Source: Viola odorata
Taxonomy: Eukaryota > Streptophyta > Magnoliopsida > Malpighiales > Violaceae
Reading direction: 5' to 3'
Assembly (NCBI GenBank): GCA_963691705.1
Contig: OY829539.1
Location: forward strand, 5,706,501 to 5,770,500
DNA length: 64,000 nt
Shown: one piece after another, positions 10,866-23,326 of the stretch
Layout of the letters: each line of letters opens with the position of its first letter
Position numbering within the stretch: the stretch's first letter is position 1
Program-made: the position numbers and the translations under genes
Notes under the pieces: model-generated
Seen by the model: the letters and a program-made list of their open reading frames with translations, nothing else
Told to the model about the DNA's origin: nothing
Databases searched by the model: none

Positions 10866-12568
10866 ATCTTTTTTTTTTCAGAAAACCAAATCTTTCTTTC
10901 ATTTCTTCACTCTCACACTGCTCCCTCTCCTTACTCGATTTTTCCATTTTTCCGAACACGAAGTCACCCAGATCTTCATCATCTTCTCTCTTTATTCAAA
11001 CCCAATTAATAAAATTCCTTTTAAACATCACTAGGTCAACAAACTATCCATAACACTCCTCCGAAAAATAATTAAAAAATTAATCACAAACATGGAAGAA
11101 GTTTATGTAACCATGTATACGGTACCCCAAGATGACAAGGTAGTGGAGATACGCGGGATTAATGGTCCTTGGTTGTATTGGAGATCTGAGAAGGTAATGG
11201 AAGTCCGGAGAACATGGATGGCCAAAGCTAGGTTCCTATCAATGTATGAGGTTAACAATATGGGGTCACCGGGGACAACGGATAAGATTGGATTGTTTGG
11301 AGGGGCCTAATTAATTGATTGATTGATTACAATAAGAAAGAGGGTAATGGTGCGTTTAATGGGCTGATTAATTGGTAGGGGCGTAGATGATGGATAGAAG
11401 GCAAGAGGAGAATGCAGTGGACGGTGGTGGTGTTAAGTCTAGAGACGCTAGAGATGGTGACCTATGGTGAGGACGTGGCGGTGGTTAGATCCGGAGGAGA
11501 GGTGCCAGAGATGGCTTGTTTGGACGGTGGTGGATGAGGACCCATTGCGGCGGTGTTGTTCGTGGTCGGAGGTGGACGATGATTGCATAGATATAGAGAG
11601 TACTGGAGGACACAAAATTCCCTCTTTACTGCTAAAATGAGCGCATCTCAAGCTTGAGTAGCATAAACAACATCCAAATCTTCTATCTCCTTCGCTTTTC
11701 CGACCGAGGCCATAGCCACCACAGCCAAGCTCACGTCCAAAGTCATCGGCGACCATATTTTGCAATCGAGAAACCTTTTTTTCATCGTGATTATTCCGGA
11801 AACAACTCGTAAGTTTAACAATCATCATGCCCGTGCTACCGCAACACCCTATGCTCTTCACGCACGTCGGAGCATATATTACACGCACCTCCTCTCTTCG
11901 CTGCTTCAGCTTCCCCGTTCCAGATCTACCGAGTCAAACTAATCCATCAACAATAGATAGTCACCTCCTTTCCGCCATCCAACCTTTTACCGTTCTACGT
12001 AATTTGATGTTACGAACATCAACCAAAAGGCTGCATACACCCAACTTTTTACCGTTCTACGTAATTTGATGATACGAACATCAACCAAAAGGCTACATAC
12101 ACCCAACACCCTCACAATCTAAAGCTTGCTTTTGGTGTTTGCAAATAACTCACAGTGGAGATGAATGCTCAGTATGGGATGAGGGAAAGGAAAGGAAAGA
12201 AAATGAATGAAATTTTATTAAAATTCCTCTGTATGGGAATAAAAGTGAGTGGTGAAAAAGGAGAAAAAAGAATGGAAAGGAAGGAAAATTTAGAGCTTAA
12301 TTTTCCTCCAAATTTAAAAAAAATTCTTCCCATAAGTAAAAGGAAATGGAAAAAAATTAAAATTTTAAATCATGTATTTCTATTTTAACTTTTTAGATTC
12401 CATCTTTTACCTTTTAAATTTTACCTAGTTTCCATCCTCGAATATAAAAGCCAGCCTACAGCCCAAACTGACTACAAACCTGGACTAACTTTCAATTCCT
12501 CGAATATATTCATCTCCTTCACATCTCCTTTTCTCCCTAAACCCACCCTTTCATTTCTCACTCTAATA
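10866..12568. other. Mostly non-coding; one unidentified 72-codon frame
   Basis: An ATG frame at 11092-11310 encodes 72 residues (begins MEEVYVTMYTVPQ, ends GLFGGA). I do not recognise it and cannot show it is a gene. The - strand frame at 11448-11888 has no recognisable domain. A 62-bp tandem duplication at 11985-12108 and a purine-rich stretch at 12175-12300 are the only other structures seen. Confidence 0.4.
11985..12108. repeat. 62-bp tandem duplication
   Basis: The unit starting ttttaccgttctacgtaatt is present at 11985 and 12047, with only about three base differences. No coding role is seen. Confidence 0.85.
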
Positions 12569-13169
12569 ACGGCCGCAGCCGCTCGCTCTCTCGTGTCCGT
12601 GAAAACATTGCCGACACTCAATGACATGGCGACAGACTCCCCCGCCACCGTACCCCTTCCTCATGTCATGAAGGCGCCTATCCGCCCCGAAGTCGTGAAC
12701 TTGGTTCATAGTAATATCTCAAAGAAGAGCCGGCAGCCCTATGCCGTTTCGAAGAAGGCCGGTCACCAGACCTCCGCCGAATCGTGGGGTACTGGGCGAG
12801 CTGTTTCTCGGATTCCCTGAGTTCCTGGCGGCGGTACCCACCGCGCAGGCCAGGGGGCTTTTGGGAACATATGCCAAGGTGGCCGCATGTATGCTCCAAC
12901 GAAGATCTGGCGCGGATGGCTCAGCAAGATAAATCTTAACGAGAAGAGGTACGCAGTTGTTGATTGTTGAATTAAGCAATGCACAAAGTCTTGAATTAAT
13001 TAGCATACCATTGGTGTGCTGTGATGTAATACTTTTAATTTAATTGATCAATACTTACATACATTTTAGAATTACATATCCTATATACATATTCAACATT
13101 GTACAACTTTGACTTTCGCGCGGAACTGCATCTGGTGATCAGCGATACTGCCGAAAGCATTGAGAAGAC
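12569..13169 (+). pseudogene. RPL4: Ribosomal protein L4 (uL4) pseudogene, 5' part
   Basis: Frame 12569-12958 reproduces the N-terminal part of cytosolic 60S protein L4, including the block [20 protein letters not shown] and the conserved loop [14 protein letters not shown]. Two lesions are visible. The expected initiator ATG reads ACG at 12569-12571, and a conserved Arg codon reads TGA at 12818-12820. The block after KRYAVV (about 25 residues in L4) is missing and replaced by about 150 bp of unrelated AT-rich DNA. A second short L4 block (LVISDTAESIEKT) appears at 13131-13169. The frame then passes directly into F-box/LRR-type sequence. No functional L4 can be made. Codon use is GC-rich, like a highly expressed gene and unlike the flanks. 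Confidence 0.85.
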
Positions 13170-14775
13170 CCAGTTTGGTTATTTGAAATGTTCCAAGTGG
13201 GATAGGCAGAATGTGACTGTTTTCATTCCAGAAGTTCACCATTTCTCTCTTTGTGGAGATTTGTTTTCTGAAGATTATGTGATTGGACATAGGTCTAGGG
13301 TGGAGACAGTAGAACTTGGATTTGATATGATGGAACACTATGGTACTGTTGAGAGAGATGAGTGGAATGCTTTCAAGAAATTAAGTAGAATTTTTGAGGA
13401 TTTGAATCATGCCACTGCACTTCCAGTGAGCTATCAATGTCTTCAGGTAACTTTTCTGTTCTATGTTTGTTTGGAAGATTGAAACTTTATGCATTTGGTG
13501 TGCATCTTATGGCTTGGATTTTGGTGCCCTAAAAATATTTCAGGAAGCTATGTGAAAAACTTATTTTCATCAGGTTTTTATTGGAGTCTAAATATCCATC
13601 GATTGTTTCTCTGTGGTTGTACTAATTTGATGCTGATTGAAAAAACTACTACATATGTGCTTAATGGTCATTGTGCAGAACTCTGCAACATGGTGCTTAT
13701 GTTTCTTCTTTGAGAAGAAAAAAAACTAACATTTTCGTAGGGTTCTTTATACACCAAACATATATGTTTTGTTTGCTAGTTCATTATATGTTGTGCATTT
13801 TGGCTTTTGTATAGTTTGTAACTCCTACAATTATAATCTCTGCTAAGTGACAACTCATTTCTTCATTCTTGAATTGACATATGCGAGGCAGGGGAATGCA
13901 ATTAACTGGCAATTGTTCGGTGCATAAAGATCCCCTTATTCATATTTAGGGAAAACATATGATGTTATCAGTGCAATTATTGACCTTTTTTCCTTGCTTT
14001 CGTTTAAAGTACTGTAGTACTAGAATGATATTCTTAACACTGTGTTTTCTCTCCATTGTTCCTTTGAGCTTAGATGTTTTCAATCTGTGAAGTGATTTCT
14101 CAACTGCCTCCCTTCTCAAAGCGCAAGTGTTTGACATCAGAAACTGGGCTAAGGAAATGGGAGCTTCTTGGGATATCCCACTTGCTGAGAAGTTCACCAG
14201 AACTCGAGACACTCACCCTCAAGATTATTCATTCTGTTGATCAAGATGCATATGTGAGTTAGTTTTTCTTTTCATATTTCGCTCAACATTGCCTTTGTTG
14301 ATTCGAGTAAATCATGTGCACAGAGTCTGCATTAACTAATCAAACTATCCTAGTTTGCACTGGAAGCGTGGAAGGCTCATATAACAATTGAATTTTCAGT
14401 TAACCAAAAGGAAATGGGAGCAGCTTCGGTGCGAGAAAGGAGACTTCTTTGAATCATGTAAGGCCTCTTTTTGAAGTCTATCGCATGAGCTGAAGACGAT
14501 CAAACTACGCAGCATTATCTGTTTTCACATAGAATGGGACCGATTATGTATAGAGCTTCTTCACAAAGGCTGGCTCCAGAAAAAAAGTTTGAGAAGGAAA
14601 TAGAGCTGTTGAAGTTTTTGCTGAAGAATGCACATGTCCTGGAGGAGATAATCATTATGTTAACAAGAAATAGAATTTTGAAGAGACAATCAGGAGGAAG
14701 CTGATGTTCGATATGTTTGAAACCCTCTCCACATGTCCAAGAGCTTCTCCCCATGTGAAAGTTTGGTTCTTGTAG
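13170..14775 (+). pseudogene. F-box/LRR-FBD protein fragment (LRR and FBD parts)
   Basis: From 13170 the frame of the L4 remnant continues into leucine-rich-repeat-type sequence of F-box/FBD proteins (VHHFSLCGDLF and following) to about 13446, then a CAG/GT donor. The next block, 14074-14252, carries GLRKWELLGISHLLRSSPEL, typical of the LRR-FBD junction, followed by GTGAGT. A third block after an acceptor near 14399 starts LTKRKWEQLRCEKG. The FBD domain follows at 14602-14775: LLKFLLKNAHVLEEI, then a frameshift, then RRKLMFDM and SPHVKV with a stop at 14773. The N-terminal F-box is absent. Retained introns show DNA-level copying, not reverse transcription. Confidence 0.7.
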
Positions 14776-15588
14776 AGAATTAGTTTTGAGATTCTCTCGT
14801 TTTGTTGCAGCAACTCGAACTCGAAACCTAACTCTTCTTGGCTTTGCGGAAGAAGTACCGATTAGCTATTGGATCATTGGTATTTCTCTGGTTTTGTTGG
14901 ATGGTTGACGTTTTACTAATCTTACTACAACCAGAACACCGTTATTTTTTTTTTGGTCTTTTCCTTATTTGTTGGGATAAAGTTCAACTTTTTGACCTCT
15001 ACACTTCGTTTCCATTACGGATATATTCTATTAGGCACACATGGGGCCTTCTGCCTGGAACAAATGCATGAAAAGGAACGCTGGTGCAATTTGGTTGGCA
15101 TCTCAATCAGAACTCCACAAGGGAAAAAAGAAAAATGCTCTTTCAAAACATAACTAGTCTTTTTTATATCATTATTTTCTAGAGGGGCCATTTTGTATAT
15201 AAATGACTCCTGTTAAAAGAAAGAGACGTTGGGGTCAAAACATTATTTTCTGGAGGGGCCATGTATACAGTATATACAACATATTTGCAGGATGTACTAC
15301 TAGTCGTAGGCGTTTGCTGGAATAGTTGATAGGACACGTCAGGAGACACGGATAAAAAAAAAAAGAGAACCACATCCGTGCATCATCCACTATCATTCTA
15401 ATTGTGCATTGTGTGCATTCCACGACAGTTCATAAGCAGTAGTTGTGATGACATCAAGACCTAAATCCCACCATCTCAGTGGGAAAATGGTAGGGCTAGG
15501 GGCTTAAATAGTCCAAAACCTTGTGCTGTGTGTGCCTTAATTAGAGATCTAATTAGCTGTTCAAGAGAGACCTAATTAGTAATTAGAG
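14776..15588. other. Intergenic upstream of the DUF599 gene
   Basis: No gene seen. A motif of about 20 bp (attattttctagaggggcc and a near copy with tgg) is repeated about 70 bp apart at 15171 and 15242. A TATA-like cttaaatag at 15503-15511 lies 78 bp before the DUF599 start codon and may be its promoter. Confidence 0.45.
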
Positions 15589-16381
15589 ATGGGTGCAGTT
15601 GCTTATCTTGATACAATCTTGGTCCCTTTCAGTCTCTTCCTCATGTCAGCTTACCATGTTTATCTCTGGCACTGCTTCAAGAACAACCCATCTCAAAACA
15701 CCAATGGAATCCACTCATTATGGAGGAAAGTCTGGTATCAACACATCAAACAGGTAATTCCTCAATAACCCACTCGAACTCGAATCCTTTTGGTGATTTG
15801 CCACCATCAGACGATCACTGATCTTTTTCTTTTTCTGATTAATTTGTTCAAACAAAATACAGGGTGAGAATGATGATAAGAAGAGTATGCTTCTAATACA
15901 AAGCTTGAGGAATGCACAAATGACATGCATATTCACTGCTTCAACTTCAATTCTGATAACCATGTCATTAGCAGCACTAAACAACAACAGCTACAAGGCA
16001 AGTCATCTGCTAATAGGAGGAGTAGCATATTTTGGGAACCAATCAGGAACACTCTACGCTATGAAATTTGGGTTGGCATCTCTTTTTCTTTTGGTTAGTT
16101 TCTTGTTCAGTTCCATGGGACTTGCATTCTTGATCGATTCCAATTTCTTGATGAATGCTCCTCACGAATTCTCATCAACATCTTCTGAACATATCGAAAC
16201 CATTCTGGAGAGAGGATTCTTGCTGGCTCTTGTGGGAAACAGAGCCCTCTGCATCTCATTTCCTGTTCTGTTATGGACTTTTGGTCCTGTCCCTGTTGCC
16301 TTGTCTTCTGTAGGGCTTGTTTGGGGATTGTATGAGCTTGATTTCTCTGGTTATGTCACAAATCACATGCTAAAAACATGA
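15589..16381 (+). CDS. DUF599 family membrane protein
   Basis: Two exons, 15589-15753 and 15863-16381, joined at a phase-0 GT/AG intron, give 227 residues. This is within the usual size of plant DUF599 proteins. The N-terminus YLDTILVPFSLFLMSAYHVY is the family hallmark, and QSLRNAQMT opens the second conserved block. About four hydrophobic segments are predicted by eye (near 8-28, 68-92, 130-155 and 190-212), with a loop rich in Asn and Ser between them. The biochemical role of the family is unknown; membrane location is inferred from hydrophobicity. The start was chosen because it is the first ATG in frame with the family N-terminus. No lesion was seen, so it is probably functional. Confidence 0.88.
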
Positions 16382-17870
16382 GGAAATTGTCATTAATTTC
16401 TGCTAACTTTTTCATATGCCAAAACCAATGAGACTTCTTTGATTTGATTTGATTGTTTAATTTCTCTTCCATGTTTATGGAATTATATTTATGTGATGTC
16501 AAATGATAAATATGCAATTCCTCAAAGTAACTTATTTAAGAAATAGTAGACTTGTCTTTTCTTCTTTTAACTTTGAAGTGAACCACGTGTATCTCTAATC
16601 ACTCGGTGAATGACAATGTATCGAGTTCTAATTGAGTATAATTTTAAAAATTGATGAATATATTTTTATATTATTTATTTTAAAAATTGTATATGGAGAT
16701 TGAGTATAGTTTTTTTATTACAGTCATGAGAAAAATTGACTAAAGGATTTTAAAGTAAATGTAATGTTTTAATTGAAGGTATTTTTAATTTTTTAATTTT
16801 CGCCATTATAATTACTCTCTCAAACATGTGATATGCATATATTTTAATCACTTGACTACCATTGGAACACTGCATATATAACAGTTTCCAATCCAAGCGT
16901 TTATTGTGTATAACAAAAGATTATTTAAAAAAAGAGAGTAATAGTTACGATACCCTCTAAACTATTAGTTAACGGTAAATAACTCCCTAAATTTATTAAG
17001 TGACGGTTGAATGGACGAAATTGGACAAAAGGAATTAATTACTGTCAAAAAATATAGTGAAATCAAAAAATTAAAAGTTCAGGGATATTACCTATTATCC
17101 TTAAAAAAAATGTCAAACGAATGTTGCCAACTTGAAAGCATACTTTACTTGATCTTTTTTTAACTCATAAACAAACATTTGTATTGGTTTTTTATGATCT
17201 AATCTCATTTCTATATCTACGTATGTTGCACACGGGTTGAGCTCCTCTAATTTTTTTTTAAACATAATCAGTTATGTTAGAGGAATTTGAACCGTTCAAT
17301 AAAATTGGACGAATGAGATTAAAAATTTAAGTAATTAATGAGTTGACCACTTGTTAAATTTTACTTTTCATTTTTTTCACCTTAAACCCCACTAATTGTT
17401 GTTGCATTTTACTTTTCATTTTTTTTTAATTACCGAATAAAAATTTTCAATTTGAAGAACTAATTAAATTTGATTTTACAAACAAAAAAATATATTTCAC
17501 GAACCCAACAAATTTTACAGACTAAAAGAAACCTATTTTATTAGATCTATTAATTAATAACCTTATTTCCACACTCAATTAGCTTATTTTCACACCAAAA
17601 TAGTTAAAAAGAAATTATCTTATTATAATATTATATCTTCTCAATTTTTTTTATCAAATTCTCTTAATATAATAACTTTCGCATTTATTACAATTTATTT
17701 TTAAAATCAACCACTATTTTTATTTTTAAAAAAAATTATTTGATATTTTTTTTTCCAGTGTAAATATTACCCTAATTTTTTATCCTTAATAACTTCACAC
17801 CTAACTTTTATTCTATTACACATTAATGATAAAGTACCAAATAAGATTCAGTTTCAAAGGTTTAATACAC
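16382..17870. other. AT-rich intergenic DNA, no gene seen
   Basis: Downstream of the DUF599 stop the DNA is AT-rich with many homopolymer runs. I see no coding frame of note, no clear terminal repeats and no RNA gene. Confidence 0.55.
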
Positions 17871-17874
17871 CTCA

Positions 17875-19060
17875 TGGTCCCAAATGCTTGTTATTTTATT
17901 TTAATCAATCCCAAATATTTTTTCTATTTTTATCAATCCTAAACGTTTTATCCGTTAGTTCAATATAGTCCCAGATATAAAATAAAAACGTTAACAGAGA
18001 TAAACTCCGTTAGATTTTATTATTTTAATAATTTTTTCTAACAATCGGGTCCCACAAGTCATAAAATATTTTTAAAAAATATAGGAATTAAGAAAAATCT
18101 AATAAAATAGGAAAACAAATTTAAAATATAGAAAAATATAATAAAATAGGAAATTATTTTAAAATATAAAAAATTAAGAAAAATCTAATAAAATATAAAA
18201 AATATTTTTAAAAAATATAGGAAATTAAAAAAATCTAATAAAATACTCCATCTAGACGGTATTAACTATCTTTTTAGCACAGTAACTTTCAGTAGGTTTT
18301 ACACTAAAAAGTCAAGTAAAGTGTACAGTAACTTTCCGTAGGTTTTCGCCACTTAATACCGTCCGGAGGGAGTAATATTTTTAAAAACAAATATAGGAAA
18401 AATAGAAAACATCTAATAAAATAGGTAAAATATTTTTAAAAATCTAATAAAATAGGAAAAATATTTTAAACAATATAGGAAATTAAGAAAAATCTAATAA
18501 ATAGGAAAAATCTAATAATTTTCTATATTTTTTAAAATATATTTCCAAAAATAAAATATGTAAGACTCACTAGATTTTAGTTTCTCCACACAATTTCAAA
18601 TCTTTTCAAATTCTCTTTTAATTTCTCAAACATCTCAGTTTATCATACAAATTCTCTTTTTATTCTTTTATCCTAGTGCACGTTCTTGGAAAAATGAATT
18701 TTCCTATTTTATTAATTTTTTCCTATATTGTTTAAAATATTTTTCTTATTTTATTAGATTTTTCTTAATTTTCTATATTTTTTAAAAATATTTTTCCTAT
18801 TATATTAGATTTTTATTAAAATTTTATATTTTTAAAAAATATTTTTCCTATTATATTATATTTTTTCTATTTTATTAGATTTTTCTTAATCCATACACTT
18901 TTTAAAAATATTTTCTGAGGTGTGTGACTTGATTGTCACAATAAATTATTAAAATAATAAAATCTAAAGTAATTTGTCTCCGTCAATTTTTTTTTACAGT
19001 TGGGACTATATTGAACTAACGGATAAAAAAGTTGGTACTATACAATCTCGCTGGTACTTT
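17875..19060. mobile_element. Long terminal-inverted-repeat element (MULE-like, non-coding)
   Basis: Left-arm DNA (ccgttagttcaatatagtcc at 17959-17978, then agattttattattttaataa) reappears inverted on the right (ggactatattgaactaacgg near 19003-19022). The arms extend inwards for hundreds of bases as repeats of a unit of about 50 bp containing gaaaaatctaataaaatag and its inverse. The whole could fold into one long hairpin. Long inverted arms and absence of coding fit a non-autonomous Mutator-like or foldback element. Exact ends and target duplication could not be fixed. A Stowaway MITE sits in the left arm. Confidence 0.55.
18246..18372. mobile_element. Stowaway-like MITE, 127 bp
   Basis: The element begins CTCCATCTAGACGGTATTAA and ends with the near-inverse TTAATACCGTCCGGAGGGAG. 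It is flanked on both sides by TA (18244-18245 and 18373-18374), the classic Stowaway/Tc1-mariner target duplication. It is nested in the left arm of the long inverted-repeat element and so is younger than it. Two internal copies of cagtaacttt..gtaggtttt add a short direct repeat. Confidence 0.8.
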
Positions 19061-19402
19061 ATTACTAATATGTAACAGAATAAAAGTTTGGTGTCAAGTT
19101 ATTAAGGATAAAAAATTAGGGGTAAATTTTACTCTGAATGTTTTTTTCTTATATCAATCAATTTTTTTCTCAAATAATTGTTTAAAAAGGAAAAGAAAAG
19201 AAAAGTGGTTGATCCCAAAAATAAATTGTAATAGATACGGAAGTTATCATATCAAGAAAAATTGAGAAGATATGAAAACATAATAAAATAACTTTTTTTT
19301 AACTATTTTGGTGTGAAAATAAGCTAATTGTGTGTGAAAATAAAGGCTCCCTGATCCAATTCACCAAACCAATCTAATTCCACGTATAGGGTTGTTTGTT
19401 TC

Positions 19403-20230
19403 TGATACGATCACGCCTAACCTCATTCTCTCTATGTACCAGCACCACCTAAGCATTGGGTTCTCAGCCACAACTGTCCAGTGGCTAAGCATGGGGATCG
19501 CAGAACAAAGCTCGGCAACAAAAGCTCCATCCAAGAGGGCCAAGAATAATGATCCGATGGACAAGCAAATGACGTCTAATTTGCGCAAACAAAGTCTTGA
19601 TGGAAACGTCAAGATGTTAGCTTTCATTTGGGACAAGTTTCAGGCCAATCGGACGGGTGGATCAAAAGTTAAGGTCGTTGACATTTTAGCGCGCAGATTC
19701 AACGAGCCAGCTTCGACGTGTGAACTTTCCAGTATAGCGTTTTGCCACTGGTTTGGAGGGGACATTACAAGCTGTAATGCTTCCCCACTTGTGATAATTT
19801 ATTGTATTTCTTTCCTATTTATAGAACATCAAGCTAGTGTTATTATTCAGATATAATTGCCAAGTGAAAAGCTAGAGAGAAATCCTCCTCTAGCCTTTTC
19901 ACCAAGGCATTTATCCTAGTGTGATATTTGAGTGATTTAAGATTGTTTCCTTTCTTGTAATTCAAGTGTGTTCTCAAGTAATAACAAGTGTTCCTTTGTG
20001 CTTTCAATCTGAGTTCAATCAAGTGTACTATCATCAAATCATCCTACTCCAATCCAAACACAAACCTTTCCATTCATCCTTTCTCATATCATCTATTTCC
20101 GCTGCACTTATACTCCATCTTCCATCATATTTCCTTCCATCTTCCAATCTTCCTTGTGTCACAACTCCAAGCTAGATCCTCCTTCAACATAGATTCAAAC
20201 TCCCCTTACAAAGGAGGTTGGATCTTATCA
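19403..20230 (+). repeat. 5' LTR of the young Gypsy-type element
   Basis: 828 bp, beginning TGATACGATCACGCC and ending GGATCTTATCA. A TATA-like ctatttataga near 19816-19826 would place transcription start around 19855. The stretch around 19610-19680 (cagctttcatttgg-type, aagtttca..ccaatcgga) is shared with the diverged LTRs further right. Confidence 0.93.
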
Positions 20231-20232
20231 AG

Positions 20233-20246
20233 TGGTAGCGGAGCTC
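20233..20246 (+). other. Primer binding site, Met-tRNA-like variant
   Basis: Two bases after the LTR, TGGTAGCGGAGCTC resembles the initiator Met primer site (TGGTATCAGAGC) with changes in the middle. The same variant (TGGTAGCGGAACTC) is found in the truncated element at 62006-62019, so the family probably uses a different or variant tRNA. Confidence 0.6.
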
Positions 20247-22073
20247 TAGCCGCTTCGAGTTGCCTTCTTTCCAAGTCTGTCCAGAAAAATCCGAGTCTGT
20301 CCAGAAAATCCGCCATATTCCTATCTCGTTTTGTGAGTAATACAGCTCACAACAATCTGAAAATTTGTGTCAAACACCTTCGTTCTGTGCTTAACAATTT
20401 TCGTGTTTTGGTCTTCTTGAAATTTTATGAAAATAATACTCGTTCTGATCAAAACAAAAAGTTGCTCAGATTCGCATCCGAGAAAAACAGTTCTGTCTTC
20501 GTGATCGATTTACTCTGTGTTCTCTGTCTAATTTCGTCCTTGTTCCTTCATAAAAGTTGTATCTCTACATCTTAACAGTCTTCCTGTAAAATTTCGTGAT
20601 CTTTAGGCATCATTTGCTATTCCTTTGAGCCCAAATCGAAAGTTTACACCAAGCTGTCCGAAAATTCAAGCAAGAACAGTCTTGGTGTTCTTCAAGCTCT
20701 TGATGTGTTCTTGTGTTTTCATGAGAAGAAGACTATTATAGGACTTTCTTTGATCCAAATTCTGAGCCCTTCCCATCCATGTGAGAATTTTCCCTTCAAC
20801 TTTAAATTCTCCAGACAAACAGACAAGATTCCTTACACTGTCATTCTTGTCCCCCAGTTTTTCTATTCTTCCAAATCAGCTTTGTGTCATAAATGGCAGC
20901 ACATATCTCACTCCTTTTCTATTAAACAAACGAATTCAAACACCTCATTTCCCTCACATGTGAGCAGCCAACACATGCCTTACTTTCTTTCTATTAAACA
21001 AGCCAAAAGTCCAGCCCTTACCCATCCGTGCACAACCCACATTCCACTCCTAGAAAGCTGAATATTCTCTTACACAACCTTACATATTCTCTTGATCTAA
21101 AATCCTAGCACATGTTTGCATATATTCTTCAATATTCACTTACAAATGTGCGCCACCTTTGCTAGAACCTAGCTGTCCGTGTGCAAGTCTTTCCATCCTT
21201 CCAATTCTTCAAACAAAATCAATACAAAACAGCCAAGTCATTCCTTTGTAACCCAAACCGAAATCATTCCTTGATTTGGAACACATCTCTTTCAAACAAC
21301 ACTTGTTCACATGCAGGATACGTTTGTTCTCTAAAATAAAATAAAAAAAAAACAAAAAAAAAACAAAAAAAAAAAGAAAAGAAAAGAAAAAAAATACGAG
21401 AACTTTGTGGAAAAAAAAAATAAAAATCCAAGTGTTGTTTCAATTATTCGTTCATTTAAATTCTATACCACCTACATGGGCGGTTGCAATCTTTAAATTC
21501 AAGTCATTTCAATTCCGTTATTTACATTCAAGTCATTTCAATTCAAGTCATTTCAATTCCGTTATTTCCATTCAAGTCATTTACTTTCAAGCTCAAAGGG
21601 AGGCCTTGTCGCCCTTTTTACTTTTCTGTCCTAGGATTGGTTCTACCATCCTCTCTTTACAATTCAAGTCATTTCCATTCAGCTATTTAAATTCAGCCAT
21701 TTAAATTTCAGCAATTTAATTCAAGTAATTTACTTTCTTGTACTTTACTTTCTTGCTCAAAGGGAGGCTTTGCCGACCTCTTTATTTTCTGTCCAAGGTT
21801 GGTTCTACCATCCTTTTCTTATTTTCGTTCAACTATTTCAATCCTTGAATTTCTAAATTTAAATGAACTTCAAAACGATAATTGAACAAACAGAAAGGAC
21901 ACTGTTTGAGGACATTATTTGGACAAAAGGAAAACGGAACAATCTTGTGAGGCTTGAGTGTATAAGTGAGGACAATCTCTACGAGAGTTTCAAATATGAG
22001 AGCAAACACGTGAGGGAGTGAATTGTTTTCAACTAACATATATACACCTAATTTGTTTATTTTTGCAGGTAAA
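20247..22073 (+). other. Untranslated leader of the young element
   Basis: About 1.8 kb with no recognisable protein. It contains an A-rich tract (21335-21425), repeated ttcaagtcatttcaattc motifs (about 21500-21720) and a duplicated block of about 65 bp that starts gctcaaagggaggc (21590 and 21755). Long leaders with internal repeats are common in plant Gypsy elements. Confidence 0.6.
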
Positions 22074-23326
22074 ATGACTTCCTACATTTCTTGTCAATCA
22101 AGCTATGGCCTAGGTCCCTCCGAACAAGGCCTTGGCCGTGGCCCCTCTAATAATGGTCGCAACCATCGAGATCACCCCACTTCCCTCCATCGACAACTTC
22201 AACTTCCCATCCTTAAAGGAACATCCTTTTCGGCCGAATTTATTGAATGGGAATATCACCTCGTAAAAACATTTGAATGTCATCAACTTTCGGAAAAACA
22301 GAAAATTAGACTTGCTTCCAAGACATTTGATGACTTTGCTTATGAAAGGATTCGTATCTCTATTAGCCATGAAGGTGAAAGGGGTAGGATGTGGCCAATT
22401 GCAACTTGGGCTGAAATGAGACATGTCATGAGACAATGTTTTGTGTCATCATATTATGAAGAATTCTTAGAAGACGAGTTGTCCTCCCTTCAACAAGGAA
22501 CCAAAACCGTGATAGAATATTATCATGAGTTTGTTGATTTACTCATTAAGACTTATCTTCAAGAAGAGGAGGGCATGATCATGGATTTATTTGAAAGTGG
22601 GTTAAATAGAACGATTAGAAGACAACTTGAACTCTATGAGTTTACAAGCTTGCAATCCATGATGCTCCATGCTTGTGGAGTTGAAGAACAAGAATCCTTG
22701 ATGAAGCAAAACAGTAGCTCCATCCATTGTTGTCCGAGTAACATGAAGGTTCCTACTTCCATTACCATAGAGCACAAGCCGAGCCAAGCACACCAAGGAG
22801 ATTGCACTCACCAAAAACAGCCACCACCCTCTCAATCTTTTGAACCAATTGTAACTGAAAAATATAATTTGATTGAAGAGAGTGTGACCGAAAATACAGC
22901 AATGATGAGTGAAAAATGTGAGGTTGTACATAAGGTGCAACAAGAGAGTGAGTGTGAACGAGAGAAGAAAGTAAGAGATGAGAAAAATACACGGCATGAA
23001 AATAGCAAGCATGCCAATGAGAGTGAGTTCAACCACACCCTTGAGAATGAGTTGAGTGAACCCGTTGAACCAAATCAATTTCAAGTTTCCGATAGCCTTT
23101 TGTTTGAACTCAATTCTAACAATCCATTGTTGGAACTTGAGAATGAAACAAAAGAAAGGTCCGAAGGGTGTGAAGAAGGAAACCTTTCAATTTCAGCCAT
23201 AACTTTGGTGACAAAGAGTTTAAACAATCTTTCCAAAATTGAGGCCAAATGCCTAGAAGAAACTCCTTTCCATTTCCGTGCCGAAATACTAAGTACGATT
23301 ATCACCTTGATTGCCAACAATGGAGG
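22074..23326 (+). CDS. Gag polyprotein (retrotransposon gag), interrupted by the gap
   Basis: From ATG 22074 the frame stays open for about 417 codons into the gap. Residues about 45-200 match the plant retrotransposon gag fold, with LPILKGTSFSAEFIEWE-type substrate-strand start, MWPIATWAEMRHVMRQCFV and the TVIEYYHEFVDLL helix motif. After about residue 230 the chain is Glu/Asn/Lys-rich, like the linker before a nucleocapsid, but no CCHC zinc knuckle is seen before the gap. Gag forms the particle that packages element RNA. An acceptor-like TTTGCAG just before the ATG may indicate leader splicing. No stop or frameshift is seen, in line with a young element. Confidence 0.8.

Noticed and set aside
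11448..11888. 146-codon - strand frame with many Cys and Ser
   Set aside because: No domain, no plausible start context, and no continuity with neighbouring exons; treated as chance.
19361..19856. Open frames on both strands in the LTR (and again at 24.7-25.2 kb)
   Set aside because: They are duplicated because the LTR is duplicated; apart from the polyprotein frame that runs into the 3' LTR they have no support.
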